Notes: generated from the sequence alone by a model not told the origin. A stretch of 64,000 nucleotides of DNA from Blasia pusilla (GCA_050084515.1 CM114275.1:21824001-21888000); one strand, 5' to 3'. Numbered from the stretch's first letter, positions 32,103 through 43,969 are shown. Translations and numbers: made by a program.

Positions 32103-35100
32103 TCACACTTCTTTGAGGGACACAATTGGTTGGTGAATTCCTACTCCTACCTCCGACTCTCTTAAAACTACAAGCAACACATAGTACATGTGCTTACAAG
32201 GGAAATACCTTTTGCCACTTGTCTCTCTTTGGACAAAGTCATCACATGAACATGTGGGAAAGCAACAGATGTGCACCACATACACCCCTGTGACACTTGA
32301 ATTTACAGTGTTGTTCCTGACCCAATACATCCTTCCTATTGTATTGCCACTGTGGACATCTTTTGTGGCGATGATCTCCATTTTTGCCTCTCGAGCTGAT
32401 GCAATTCGCTTTGCTCTCTCCACCGTTGACCTACAAATTCTGTTTCTCTTCACCCCATTTCTAGACTCAAACAGAAACAGTGGATTGAGATCATCCACCT
32501 TCTCCGGGTACATGTTGACGTCAATCTTGGGTTAAATACGAAATGCGAAGGTCTCTGTAATGCGAACATACTCTGAACTTCCTTCGTCTACGAGTCTGAA
32601 ACCGGCACTTGTAAGATTGTCCACTTTGTCTTGAGTGCAATTCGTACTTGCGGCGATGGGCCAAATCGTGGGGGTATTCCCCGGAGCTCCAATAGCAGCC
32701 GGATAAGACTTGCGGAAAGCGCAAGATTCATTTGGGCATAAGAAGTACTTCAATTGATCCCCGGTCCTCGTGAAACAATCAAAGGTTTTGAGTCCCCAAA
32801 ACCCAGGCAGTGGTCGTCCAGTCCTTGTACAGTTCTTATTTAGGAAAGTGCCGCATGCTCTCCTAATGCCATCAGATCCTGCCCTGCAAGTGGGTCCACA
32901 TCTAGAGTTGCTCCGAGATATATGCCATGGTTTCAGGTTGCAATCCACCTCCATGACCAGAATCCCATATTGTTGAACCACCCCAGCCACCGGATGATGC
33001 GAACTTCCAGCAACGGAGGGCTTTTGAAATAAAACATTCACTCTTTTTGGAGAAGGTACTCCATCACAGATTTGGGAGCAATCCGGGGTCCCTGAATACC
33101 TGGGCAGCATAATTTCCTCATCCAAATCAATCACTGGATTCAATCCTCGATGGTGCCTCTTCACCTGCCTGAAGTCAAGATACTTATGTGGTCTCCACGA
33201 GTCTCACTCGGACTACTCTACCACCATCTGTATGAGATGTCTTGAAACGCGCCCACAAATATCCCCACCAATGTGTACGTCTTGCGCAAGGGGAGTTCTT
33301 GCTACGCACCCATTGAAGGCTTCCACATAGAGTTTCTTATCAGCAGATCTCATAGCCGCCCTCACATAGAGCTCGTAGATCGAAGGCCCCCTTCCTTTTG
33401 TTATGCCTTTTGTGAGGAAGATATGGGATGCCGGAGACTTGGAGCATTGCTCTTGCCTGGTCTTGTTGGCATGCCTCCACAAGTGAAATTCTTTGGCATG
33501 CTTGTGACGCCCTCCAAGAGGAATGAACACTTTCTGCTCCACTTATGTTGGGGCAAAGGGCATTTTCATGAATGTTCAATCCCTGCAACGACCTTAATGT
33601 GAGAAGGGAACGAAAATAGCTGAGAAGTCAAAGTAATAAGCTACTTGTCAGAACCAGACGGGTTGCAAGGCCGAGGCATCCCATGAACGACTCTGTGACC
33701 TATCGGTTCCTGACGTGTTGCAACACCCAAGAAGCCCTAGTCCAACCTGTCCGATTCCGACGGGTTGTAAGTAAATTTGGCCATGCGACTTGCAACTCGT
33801 CCTTTTCCAACTGGTTGCACACTCAAGAAACCCGTCAACCCCTCCTTTTCCAACTGGTTGCACTCTCATGAAACCCGTCAACCCATCCGATCCTGACAGG
33901 TTGCAAGTAAATTTGGCCATGCGACTTGCAACCCGTCGATATTCGACTGGTTGCACACTCAGGCAACCCGTCGGTAAGCGACGGGTTGAACACTCAGGAA
34001 ACCTGTCGCATCCAATAAGTTGCTTGGTTTCTTCAGTTTGAAATCCCTATAGTGCCCACGCTTTTCAACTTTAGCTGCAACTCTTCAAACAATTTTCAAC
34101 GAGATAAATTAGTGAACTCACCTCCCGCATGAAGTTTCCCAATTGTCTCATTCGTACAATCCACCAACTCAGCCAAGAGCATAACTCTTTGTACTTCCCC
34201 TCAATCGCATGTTTCCTCCACCACCCATGAATTTCTTCTTGGCATTCCATGGCCTGTTTCAAGGTTTTGTTGTCCTTGCAGCGTTGGAGTAGAGTGACAT
34301 GCTCCGTCTTCTTATGCTCCTTGATGCAAGATTTGGTGTACCGGGTCACAAACTGTTGCCAATGGAAAGCATACGATCTTTCTCTCTCCGCTTGAACCTC
34401 CCCATCCCAAAACACTTCCCTGATAGCAATCCACCCAGGTTGTGCATTGTCCGCCATGAACCCGTAAATTTCCGGAGGTGGCCTATTTTTTTCCTTCACC
34501 ACCTCCAATAAGAGTAACCAGCACATCTTCAAACTGCCAACGTCTTTTGATTTTACTTCACAGACAAATATAGTTTGAATCCCTTCTTTACTTGGTCATA
34601 AACATGAGCATCCATTTTCAACCATCCGTTCAGCACTCTGTAGCAAATATCAAAGCTGACAGAGCTGCCGTAAAGATCTTCCCCTTCCCTCATTCGATCT
34701 ACAAGATCGAGGCCACTCGACGGACGTGTGGTTGACATTTTGAAGACATAGGCCCTGGATTCTTCGCCTCCCTGACCCATGAACTGCCATCTCTGAATGA
34801 ATGGAAATTTGGAGTTGGCCTTGATTATGGCAATGGCATCCATTTCGGCCGTCTTTCCATCCAGTACCCGTATTTGACGTAGCAAATTCTGGAAGCATCA
34901 AGGATCAGCGAGAAATGCCAGATTTTCCTAGAGTTTTTTCTCCTCAACAGTCGTGATCTCGCCTTGTCGAGGGATTTTAAGCAGTTGTTCACAAAGTTGT
35001 GATGTTTTTGTTAACTTGATCACTCCGAGCTTTGAACCCGGAGAGTTTCTATAGACCTCGGCCACTTTGTTCGCCACATCCTCCTTGATGTGTCTCTGAA

Positions 35101-35336
35101 TTGCATCAGTCACAAGATGAGTGTGGGAGCCAACATGAACTTCCAGCCTTGTGTACTCTGACGTGGAACACAAGTCGTGGACAATGAAAAATATGTATGC
35201 AAGACACGCTCCAACGCAAAAAGGGGATGCCTAACAATGAGGACATCGATGGCCTCCCGGCGGTATGGTGGCACCGACCTCATATGGAGTTTCTGCATTC
35301 TTGGGAGGGAATGGCGACGTATTGACCCGCCCTTGG
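32103..35336 (-). pseudogene. SWIM/MULE-like transposase gene, copy A
   Basis: Exons read leftward: 35336-34130 (zinc-ribbon-like N-terminus, then QRWQFMGQGGEESRAYVF, then a MULE-like core FDICYRVLNGWLKM, YGFMADNAQPGWIAIREVF, FHWQQFVTRYTKSCI), an intron at about 34129-33583 with GTGAGT and TTGCAG ends, 33582-33213 (EQKVFIPLGGRHKHAKEFHL), 33164-32532 (Cys-rich, CGPTCRAG, FLCPNESC) and 32513-32103. The last has a SWIM zinc finger CSC-X15-CKH at residues 88-108, typical of Mutator-like transposases. There is a TAG at about 34928 where copy B has TGG, plus frameshifts in exon 1. The 5' end is fused to a chromovirus leader at 35337. Confidence 0.75.
33641..34024. repeat. Palindrome cluster in the copy A intron
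   Basis: Ten copies or near copies start at 33641, 33695, 33742, 33791, 33836, 33878, 33927, 33963 and 33999, roughly 40-50 bp apart with varied centres. All lie between the GTGAGT donor and the TTGCAG acceptor of the minus-strand gene. Confidence 0.9.
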
Positions 35337-35507
35337 GTTGTTCTCCCTCGATCGCCATTTTCAAGCCAACTCATTCAGATCTCCTCCTTGTTTCTTGCGT
35401 CCCTCCTCGAGCGTTTGAGTCTAGCCGCTACCTTGAGTTTTCCCAAGCGTCTGGTTGATCCCACGACCCCAAGTTCTCCCTCACCAAGGATTAGCTCTGA
35501 TACCACT
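35337..35507 (-). mobile_element. Chromovirus leader and primer site, cut at the gag start
   Basis: The segment aligns with 9328-9478. The minus strand has TGGTATCAGAGC at 35494-35505 (initiator-Met primer site), and the leader ends in a gag start MAIEGEQPKGG that runs at once into copy A of the SWIM gene. Everything downstream of the first few gag codons is lost, so only the 5' LTR and leader of this insertion survive. Confidence 0.85.
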
Positions 35508-36491
35508 TGTCGCGCCCCTACTTTCCTTGAACGCCAATCTTTAGTGTTGCGGAAGCGTACGTTCAGTAGGACACGATCTCATCGCCGATCTGCACCCAAA
35601 CACGCACTCTTGTTACTCGGGTCCGGGCCAACCAGCCATCCAACCCACCGAGTTCTCAACTCGGCGTCTCATCAAGCTCAACCTTCCTTAATTCCTAGTT
35701 TCCAAAACATGGCAACAGACTTCGTGGTTAGTCCAGGGATCTGAATCGGCACTTGCATGCCTAGCGATCCCAACTATTCAACGGACCTCGTGTGAGTTCC
35801 AAATCGAGACCCAAGTTATTGAGTCGCGGGGTGAAATCCAAGAGGGATGTCTAAAATCGCCTCAATAGACTTGGTGCAGGTTTTCCAACCCAACTCCCAA
35901 ACTCGCATTCCGTTCCATGCCCTTGAGCCGCCCCGTGGCGCCCAAAATGGGGTTCGGGTTCCAAGCACTCTCAAAGACCTTCCCCCCCTTTACTAGTACT
36001 TCTGGGGTTCTCCAATAACTCCCCTTTTGGAAAAGGAGGGTCGGGCCCTTCATTGTGGCCCTCAACCCGACTCTCTACTTGATAAGTTTCGGTTTTCTCT
36101 CAGCCGCTGCTACAGCGTTTGCAGAGATCTTTAGTGCGTTTGAACTGGCTTTCTATAAGCTTTGTAACGCATCCTTATTTAATCCAAATGCATCTTGGCG
36201 CTAAAAGTTATGGCCATAAATACAGTCGGAAACTCTCAAACGCTAGTGGCGTTTCAAATCCGGATTCTTCCTTTGGCAACCCCCTTCCTAGACTCGACTT
36301 CTTTCAAGTCTCATTCCGCGTTTGGTCTAGGTTTCTCGGTCACGACCACAACATCTGAAACGCGAAGCCTCGCTATGCCTCGCCTCTTGTCTCCTCTTTG
36401 AGACTACTCCAACGCGCAAACCATCTTAGCGTGAACCCGCTAATGTTCTGATGTTCCGCTTGGCACTCGTTTGGTCATGAGGGTCGCGACA
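35508..36491 (-). mobile_element. Chromovirus LTR, 984 bp
   Basis: The ends TGTCGCG and CGCGACA are perfect 7-bp inverted repeats, and the LTR sits beside a primer site, so it is a 5' LTR in minus orientation. It aligns with 9480-10504 and carries the same internal landmarks, with moderate divergence. Confidence 0.9.
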
Positions 36492-37245
36492 ATTTCTATC
36501 ACTAAGATGTTCCTCCCCATTTACCCCTCATGAAATTCTCTCTCTAGCCAAATATTTTTCTTCTAGATAACCCATGCAAATCAACCTAGTTTGACTCCTA
36601 AAAGTGAGATAGCTTATGTGAAATCTAGGATTGAAAGTGTAATGAAGTAGATGGTGTATTAAAAGATAGAGCAACCAAAGAATCCCAATTCCGTGTGGGT
36701 AACTAGAAAAGTTATATCATTAGTGTAAAGTCCTCAAGAATATTTATGAGCGTAGTTCGTACTATCTCATAACCTCCCCATTTAGTGATCCCTTTCTTAG
36801 TACTACAAATATGGACAGATTAATTCATGTAGTGGTAGTTTGATTGTGTATAACCTATATAATTACCTACTATTTCATGTAATTGACCTCTCCCTCCTAT
36901 CTTAAATTCTTTTTAAAGAAAGGAAATAAAAAAGTGTAGGGCCTAGCAAAGTCTTGAATTGGTGGTGGTTTGTAAGTGAAGGAAACCAAGGCATAGTAAT
37001 TGTGGGAGGATTAAGATATAATTAGGGTTAATGTTGATTAGGGCAAACATTTTAGTTGTGGTGAGTGTCCAAGGTGGGACATGCCTCAAAGTAAAGGATG
37101 TAGAAGAAGTATCCTGAAGCTGTTAATGGATGGGTGAAAAGGAATGATAAATGGAATGAGATGAAGGTGCAATAGGGTAGTGCGAGCTGATGGAAACTTG
37201 ATATTACAATGGTAGTTATATGTTAAAATTAATTTTCAGTGGGAA
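36492..37245. other. AT-rich non-coding spacer
   Basis: No reading frame of note, repeat or RNA gene is apparent between the LTR and the inverted-repeat element. Confidence 0.5.
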
Positions 37246-38236
37246 GTGCATGCTGGACTTCTACATTCCAAGGCTCCAACGCATTGGCGGCGGGAGACAA
37301 TCCAAGGACCATCTGGAATTGAAGCGCTATTCCGTTGAAGTTTGCACCATCAGGAGTATCTGTTTTCCTATTCACTATAAATTAAAAATTCTCATTCTCA
37401 TTCTGATTCTCTTTCTCATTCTCACCCTCCTCCCGTACGAAATTTCTGGGAATGGATAATTATGTGAAGCTCACTTGTGGCAGTCATCTGACGGCCCTTC
37501 CTCAATCACAAATCATTCGACCCCAAGCTCTTGAGTCTTTCATAGCAGTGGATGAAAATTTTCTGTCTGTTCGATTTCTTCTCCAAATTGGAACCATCTT
37601 TGTATCCAAAGATGTTAGGGTGGACAATACGGAAGACATAATAGGTGAGACGGTCCATCTAGTGACCTCAGACCGTAAAGTATGGAATCTCCTACCTCTA
37701 GCAAATGGTCAATACAGAGTTTACGGCCTGCCCCTGAATTTGTCTGTTTCCCAAGTAGACGGTCTACAATTTCCTAGTGCTCCGAGCTCTACGTTTGCAA
37801 CTCCAAGCTCTGCAGATCTGGCTTTGACTCCAACTTCACACGCTCGTATCAATGTTCTTCCTGAAGAGATTCCGGATGTTATCAACCTCAGTGGATCTGT
37901 CGGACACCAACCGGGCCCTCTGTCCGCCTACTCGTTCCTCTTGCGAGTATCAGGCAATAGTTTGCTTTGCCGTCTCGGCCTTGAAAATGTTCAAGCATAT
38001 TCTTGTCGACGATTTGCCGCCCGCATCACGATGGTAATTGCATTTTTGAGTTGCCTCCACTTGCTGCTCCTGCTCAAAAGAAAGATGGAGGACGCCTGAA
38101 GGATATGGACAGAAAGTCTGATTGTCATCGATGGTGGAGGCTTCAACGGACTAGTGCTTCAATTCCAGATGGTCCTTGGATTGTCTCCCGCCGCCAATGA
38201 GTTGGAGCCTTGGAATGTAGAAGTCCAGCATGCCCG
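37246..38236. mobile_element. 1-kb element with about 105-bp terminal inverted repeats
   Basis: 37246-37352 and 38128-38236 are inverted copies, outermost GCATGCTGGACTTCTACATT, nearly identical for the first 80 bp and then weaker. The interior contains one 215-codon ORF. Long terminal inverted repeats are typical of MULE-type DNA transposons. Flanks show no clear 8-11 bp target-site duplication. The right repeat ends 12 bp before the SWIM gene copy B, so the element may belong to, or have inserted beside, that gene. Confidence 0.8.
37452..38099 (+). CDS. Uninterrupted 215-codon ORF inside the inverted-repeat element, unknown function
   Basis: The frame is open from an ATG in context GGGAATGG through to a stop at 38097-38099, preceded by a CT-rich stretch (37380-37430). 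Residues 1-110 look globular (GTIFVSKDVRVDNTEDIIGE, VHLVTSDRKVWNLLPLANG). The middle is Ser/Pro/Thr-rich. The end has a hydrophobic run, MVIAFLSCLHLLLLL, followed by KRK that could be a single membrane segment. A donor-like ATGGTAATT at 38032 suggests the real coding part may stop earlier and the hydrophobic tail be intronic. I recognise no family. It is one of the few undamaged frames in the window, which argues for recent activity or chance. Confidence 0.4.
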   Translation: MDNYVKLTCGSHLTALPQSQIIRPQALESFIAVDENFLSVRFLLQIGTIFVSKDVRVDNTEDIIGETVHLVTSDRKVWNLLPLANGQYRVYGLPLNLSVSQVDGLQFPSAPSSTFATPSSADLALTPTSHARINVLPEEIPDVINLSGSVGHQPGPLSAYSFLLRVSGNSLLCRLGLENVQAYSCRRFAARITMVIAFLSCLHLLLLLKRKMEDA

Positions 38237-38247
38237 TATCTAGAGCG

Positions 38248-40758
38248 CAACGGGCGAGTCAATACATCGCAATTCCCTCCCAAGAATGCAGAAACTCCAT
38301 ACGAGGTCGGTGCCACCATACCGCCAGGAGGCCATCGATGTCCTCATTGTCAGGCATTGCCCTTCTGCGTTGGAGCATGTCCTGCATACATATTTTTCAT
38401 TGTCCACGACTTGGGCTCCACGCCGAGTACACAAGGTCGGGCGGTTCATATTGGCTCCTACACTCATCCGTGACCGATGCAATTCAGAGACACATCAAGG
38501 AGGATGTGGCGAAGAAAGTAGCCGAGGTCTACAGAAACTCTCCGGGTTCAAAGCCCGGAGTGATCAAGCTCACAACGGCATCACAAATTTGTGAACAATT
38601 GCTTGGAATCCTTGGACAGGGCGAGATCACGGCAGTTGAGAAGAAACAACTCTGGGAAAATCTCGCATTTCTCGCTGATCCTGAATGCTTCCGGAATTTG
38701 CTGCGTCATATACGAGTTCTGGATGGAAAGACGGCCGAAATGGATGCCATCGCCAGAATCAAGGCCAACTCCAGATTTCCATTCATTCAAAGATGGCAGT
38801 TCATGGGCCAAGGAGGCGAGGGATCCAGGGCCTATGTCTTCAAAATGTCAACAACAGGTCCGTCGAGTGGCCTCGATCTTATAGATCGAATGAGGGAAGG
38901 GGAAGACCTTTACGGGAGCTGGGTAAGCTTTGATATTTGCTATAGAGTGTTGAACGGATGGTTGACGATGGGTGCTCACGTTTATGACCATGTGGAGAAG
39001 GGACTCAAAACTATATTTGTCTGTGAAGTAAAGGAAGAAGACGTTGGCAGTTTGAAGATGTGCTGGTTACTCTTATTGGAGGTAGTGAAGGAAAACAAAA
39101 GGCCACCTCCGAAAATTTATGGGTTCATGGCAGACAATGCACAACCTAGGTGGATTGCTATCCGGGAAGTGTTCAGGGGTGGAGAGGTTCAACCGGAGAG
39201 GGAAAGGTCAGATGCTTTCCATTAGCAACAGTCTGTGACCCGGTACACCAAATCTTGCATCAAGGAGAATAAGAGGACAGAGCATGTCACTCTACTCCAA
39301 CGCTGCAAGGACAGCAAAACCTTGAAGCATGCCATGGAATGCCAAGAAGAACTTCATGGGTGGTGGAGGAAGCATGAGATTGAGGGGAAGTACAAAGAGT
39401 TGTGCTCTTGGTTGAGTTGGTGGACTGTACGTATGAGACAATGGGGAAACTTCATGCGGCAGGTGAGTTCACTATTTTGTCTTGTCAAGCTCACGCTGAG
39501 AATTGTTTGTAAAGTTGTAGCTCAGGGTGAGAAGCGTGGGAACTATAGGGATTTCAAACCGAAGAAACCAAGCAAGCTATCGGATGCGACGGGTTGCCCG
39601 AGTGTGCAACCCGACGGAAACCGATGGGTTGCATCCAAAATTTTGGTGCAACCCGAGTGTGCAACCCGTCACGACCCGACGGGTCACAGAGTCGTTTATG
39701 GGATGCCTCGGCCTTGCAACCCGTCCGGTTCCGACGGGTTGCAGTAGGTGGGTTTAAGGTTACAACACGTCGGGACCTGACGGGTCGCAGAGTCGTTCAT
39801 GGGATGCCTCGGGCCTGCAACCCGTCTGGTTCCGACAGGTTGCTTATTTCTTTGACTCGTGAGTTATTTTTGTTCCCTTCTAACATTGCCGTCGTTGCAG
39901 GGATTGAACGTTCATGAAAATGCCCTCTGCCCCAACACAAGTGGAGCAGAAAGTGTTCATTCCTCTTGGAGGTCGTCACAAGCATGCCAACAAATTTCAC
40001 TTGTGGAGGCATGCCAACAAGACAGGCAAGAGCACCGCTCTGATCTGCAAAGCATCCCATATCTTCCTCACAAAAGGCATAACAAAAGGAAAGGGGCTGT
40101 CGATCTACGAGCTCTATGTCAGGGCGGCTGTGAGATCTGGTGATGAAAAAATGTATGTGGAAGCCTTCAACGGTGCGTGTGAAAGGTGAACTCCACTTGA
40201 GCAAGACGTACACATTGGTGGGGATATTAGGTAGGCGGGTTTCAAGGCGCCCCATACAGATGGTGGTAGAGCGATCCGAGCAAGACTCGTGGAGACCAGA
40301 TAAGTATCTTGACTTGAGCGGTGAAGAGGCAAAGATCGAGGAAAGAATCCGGTGATTGATTTGGATGAGGAAATTACGCCGCCCAGGTATTCGGGGACCC
40401 CGGACCCGTCCCAAATCCGTGATGGAGTTACTTCTCCAAAATCAATGAATGTTTTATTTCAAAAGCCCTTCGTTGCTGGAAATTCGCAACATCCTGTCAC
40501 TGGGGTGGTTCAACAATATGGGATTCCGGTAATGGATGTGGATTGCAACCTAAAACGGTGGCATATATCTCGGAGCAACCCAGGACGTGGACCCACCTGC
40601 AGGGTATGATCTGATGGCATTAGGAGAGCATGCGGCATTTTCCTGAATAAGAACTGTACAAGGACTAGACGACTACTGCCTGGGTTTTGGGGACTCAAAA
40701 CCTTTGATCGTTTCACGAGGACCAGGGATCAATTGAAGTACTTCTTATGCCCAAATGA
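38248..40758 (+). pseudogene. SWIM/MULE-like transposase gene, copy B (3' truncated)
   Basis: Exon 1 (38248-39462) reads a zinc-ribbon-like start (HRCPHCQALPFCVGACPAYI), then VTDAIQRHIKEDVAKKVAEV, the core FDICYRVLNGWLTMG and YGFMADNAQPRWIAIREVF. It has a stop at 39223 (TAG, where copy A has TGG for Trp) and a frame shift near 38470. The intron 39463-39900 has GTGAGT and TTGCAG ends. Exon 2 starts at 39901 (EQKVFIPLGGRHKHANKFHL) and later exon text runs to FLCPNE at 40758. There an LTR piece cuts the gene, removing the SWIM finger seen in copy A. It is on the opposite strand to copy A, 5' ends facing each other. Confidence 0.75.
39574..39842. repeat. Palindrome cluster in the copy B intron
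   Basis: Copies start at 39574 (half), 39605, 39661, 39716, 39763 and 39816. Their positions and centres differ from those in copy A, so the palindromes have changed since the two gene copies separated. Confidence 0.9.
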
Positions 40759-40759
40759 A

Positions 40760-40885
40760 TAGGGATGGAGCACGAGTTGTACCCGATCTTACTTTCATTA
40801 ACCCGTACCACGTCAAGATTCTCTTTGTAGATAGACATTGGTTCACTCGCTATCTTGTTCATCATTTTGGGGACGTTCTAATCCC
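40760..40885 (+). mobile_element. Fragment of the family P LTR
   Basis: TAGGGATGGAGCACGAGTTG onward matches 58655-58770 in the long LTR. It replaces the 3' part of the SWIM gene. Confidence 0.75.
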
Positions 40886-40889
40886 TTAG

Positions 40890-41210
40890 CCCGAAGGCGA
40901 GCTAAGAGGCAGGCTGGCGCGGGCTGAAGGCGAGCATGGGGCGGGCTAGGTGGGCATAGGGCGGGCCTAGGGCAAACCAGGGGGGCTGGGAGCGGCCGAG
41001 CGCAGGCTAGGCAAGCAAGGGGCGAGCAAGGGGCGGGCCGTGTGAGCCGAGGACGAGATGGGTTGGACATGGGGCGGGACAAGCTCGTGCAGGAGATGGG
41101 TCGAGCACAAGCTGGGGGCAGATTGGGTGTCGGGAAAGGCTGGGGCGTCAGCCTAGCGTGGGCAGGGAGCAAGCTGGGAACGGACCAGGCAAACCGGGCG
41201 TCAGCCTTGT
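40890..41210. repeat. G-rich degenerate tandem repeat
   Basis: Units around GGGCGGGCTAGG repeat imperfectly. The minus-strand frame through it is Pro/Ala/Arg-rich low complexity and not a gene. The G-runs could form G-quadruplexes on the plus strand. Confidence 0.6.
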
Positions 41211-41937
41211 GCAAGGGGAAAAAAAGGCATGCTATTCTAGTGGGTCTTAAATGCGAATTGTGTAGGGGGAAGATGTTTGACGGCTTGGGGGTTAGAGTAG
41301 GGTGGTTGTAGAAGAGAATAAGTTAGTTAGAAATGAGAATAATTGAAGAAAGAGGGATAGTATTGGTGGAGATAGGAAGAAGAGTGTTAAAATTGAATTT
41401 TCATAGGGTTGTTGTATTTGAAAGTAGGTTAGTTGGGAATAAAAGTAGGTAAACAAGTTAGGATGTGTGAAAAAAGAATGTGATAGGAGGAAAAATTTTA
41501 TTTTTTCTAAATGGTTATTAGTGGAGATGACTCAGTAATGAATTCTAAGTGGGGGCAGATGATATGGGGAGTTAGAAGGGTTCATTGCCTTCCTTTCATC
41601 CTCGCTATGTAAACTTGCTCATTTCTTCTATACCCTCATAATCTCATTCCTCCCTTCATCTCTCACTCTCTTTTGTGGAAGTTTTTTTCTCCATAGATAG
41701 TTGAGCTTGATAAGTGAGAATATGTTTCACCCCTAGATAACCCTAATATTTGAAGATATTTGGATTCTCTAGATTAGCATATTGATCTTTCTTGCTCATA
41801 GAAAGTGTTCTAAGTTTGTCATTGGAGCATTCACGAACAATATTTGGTGTATTTGCACACATTTTACAGGTCAATATATTTATTATTGATATTGTAACAT
41901 CGTTGCGAATTATCCAATTATTGTTGGGTGTCTTCCT
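41211..41937. other. AT-rich non-coding spacer
   Basis: No sustained reading frame. It may include the 5' part of the hAT element that follows; hAT terminal repeats were not found. Confidence 0.4.
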
Positions 41938-43969
41938 ATGTTAGTAGTCATGACCAAAGCCAGAGAGCTCCAACAGATCATGAAAGAACATTGGGAAGAA
42001 GTACATATGGAAGGTGGAACATCAAGCAGATGGCAATGTAAGTATTGTTCCTATTTTGTGAAAACCTATCATAGCATTGGGATGGTGGAGCATTTTACAC
42101 AAGAAAGACGAAAGACAAAGGATGGAAATACGATACCCATCATGCCAAATTATGTGTGAAGGTCCCTCCTAGCATGCAACATGATCTCCGAAATAGAGTA
42201 TTGATGGGAAATGGATAAAGAAGGGAAGCGAGACCCTCGAGTGAAGTGGAGGAGATGACGCCATTACAAATAGGTTCTCAACAGACACAAAATAGTGTTC
42301 ATGTTCTGTCAAGTGTTGATGGGGTTGCAAACATGCCATCGTGTGACAATCTCGAGGAATGCAAAGGATTTGTTGGGCTGATTTGAGGAACTAGTAGTTC
42401 CGTGAAGAAACAAGCCGATCTGAGGGATTCTTTCAACATGTAAGGAATAGAAGTTGCAAATGACGTGTGAGCAAAGTGTTTCTATGAATGTGGAATACCA
42501 TTCCACGTAGTATAGCAAAATTCTTTCAAAGAAGAAGTTTTGGCAACAACAAAGGTAAAGGGTTACTCAGATCCTCGTTACAACTTGTTGCGCACCACCC
42601 TCCTTGAGAAACATATTGCGAAGGTCAAGGAAAGGGTGGATGGCATATCGGATAATTTGCGTTTGGGAGCCACAATCATCACGGATTCTTGGACCAATGT
42701 AAGGAATGAGTCTTTAGTGAACATCATGGTCTCGTGTCCACAAGGTGAGGTCAAGATTGAGTCGATAGACACCAAGGGGAAATCCCTAACGGCGGAAAAG
42801 TTGGCACGTCACATAGAGAGGACTATCATGCACGTAGGTCCAGAGAATGTGTTGCAGCTTGTGACTAGAACTTGGATGATGGCCAAATTCATGGAAACCA
42901 ATCCAATCAAGAGACGATTTTTGCTTCCTACAAACACACGCTTTGCTAAAAAAATTATCATGTTGAGACATATCTTAGAATTGAGGGAGGCGTTCCATGC
43001 CATGGTTGCCACAAATGCTTTTAGGGAGTATTTCAATGGCAAGGATTCGAGGCAAAGGGAGAAGGCACGAGAAATTGAGACTATTGTGGCCAATCATGAT
43101 TTTTTGATAGAAGGTAAGGAGTTTTTTGTTGCGGCTTTGCCAACTATTATTCTTTTGAGAAAGTGTGATGGTCATAAAGCAATGATGGGGCGCATTTATC
43201 GCCATATATTTGATATAATGGAAGAGATCCGTTCTTTTCCAATAACCCCATGGCCACGTATGGGTGGAAGGCGTCGTCGTTTTCTTGTGACAATGTCCAG
43301 AGCTACAAAAATGGTTAATGTTATTTCTAGGCAATGGGCACTTATCCACAACAAGTTACATGCAATAGGGTACATTCTCGCCCCTTACAATCTTCTTGAT
43401 AGAGTGCAAGACGTCACTTCATATGTTGAGTGCATGAGATATTTCAAACAATATGTGAAACTCTATGCAAAGGGGGTGCATGGCCTGAATGTCACGGAGG
43501 CAATTTCTTATGTAGATACGTGTTTGCGAGAGTTGGGAAACATTGTGAGCCATCAAGAAGTATTTGTGGATGAGTTTGGTAAGGAAGTCATCGATTCACT
43601 AAACCCCTTTGATTGGTGGACAGAGCTACGGACATGGATCCCTCAAGGTTTGGAGACAAGGGTGTTTCTTGGAAATCAAGACGAGGACTCATATATGAGC
43701 AATACTTTTTTGAAAGGGATGGACAAGAACAAACTAGAAGGGTTCTAGAAGATGGTAGTGAGTCTAGCTTACATGCAAGAAACCATGATGGCAATCATGA
43801 AGATAACCTAAACTTGCAAGATGAGGACCTAGAGGATGTGGATGTGATATCTCAAAATTATGGCACGGTTAGCACCGAAGGGAGTCAGGATACTCAAATT
43901 GGCAACACTCAACATATTGACTTTGAGGGGCTTGGAAGAGACAAAGATGACGATGTAATGGAACATTAG
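41938..43969 (+). pseudogene. hAT-family transposase relic (BED finger + DUF659)
   Basis: 41938-42159 has a BED zinc finger (WQCKYCSYFVKTYHSIGMV then EHF). The 402-codon frame 42540-43748 carries the DUF659/RNase H-like part (GATIITDSWTNVRNESLVNI, GPENVLQLVT). At about residue 108 it jumps to the downstream region (NTRFAKKIIMLRHILELREA), skipping the usual DNASNY and CAAHC segment with a catalytic Asp. The frame itself stays open, so this is an in-frame deletion. The end, in another frame (43613-43969), is acidic and lacks the hAT dimerisation motif. Intact hAT transposases cut and paste DNA in the nucleus; this one lacks part of its active site. Confidence 0.85.

Noticed and set aside
35110-35364. 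ORF starting with the gag N-terminus and continuing into transposase sequence
   Set aside because: A fusion across the junction at 35337, out of frame with the transposase exon, so not a functional chimera.
40843-41214. Pro/Ala-rich 123-codon ORF
   Set aside because: Low-complexity translation of the G-rich tandem repeat.
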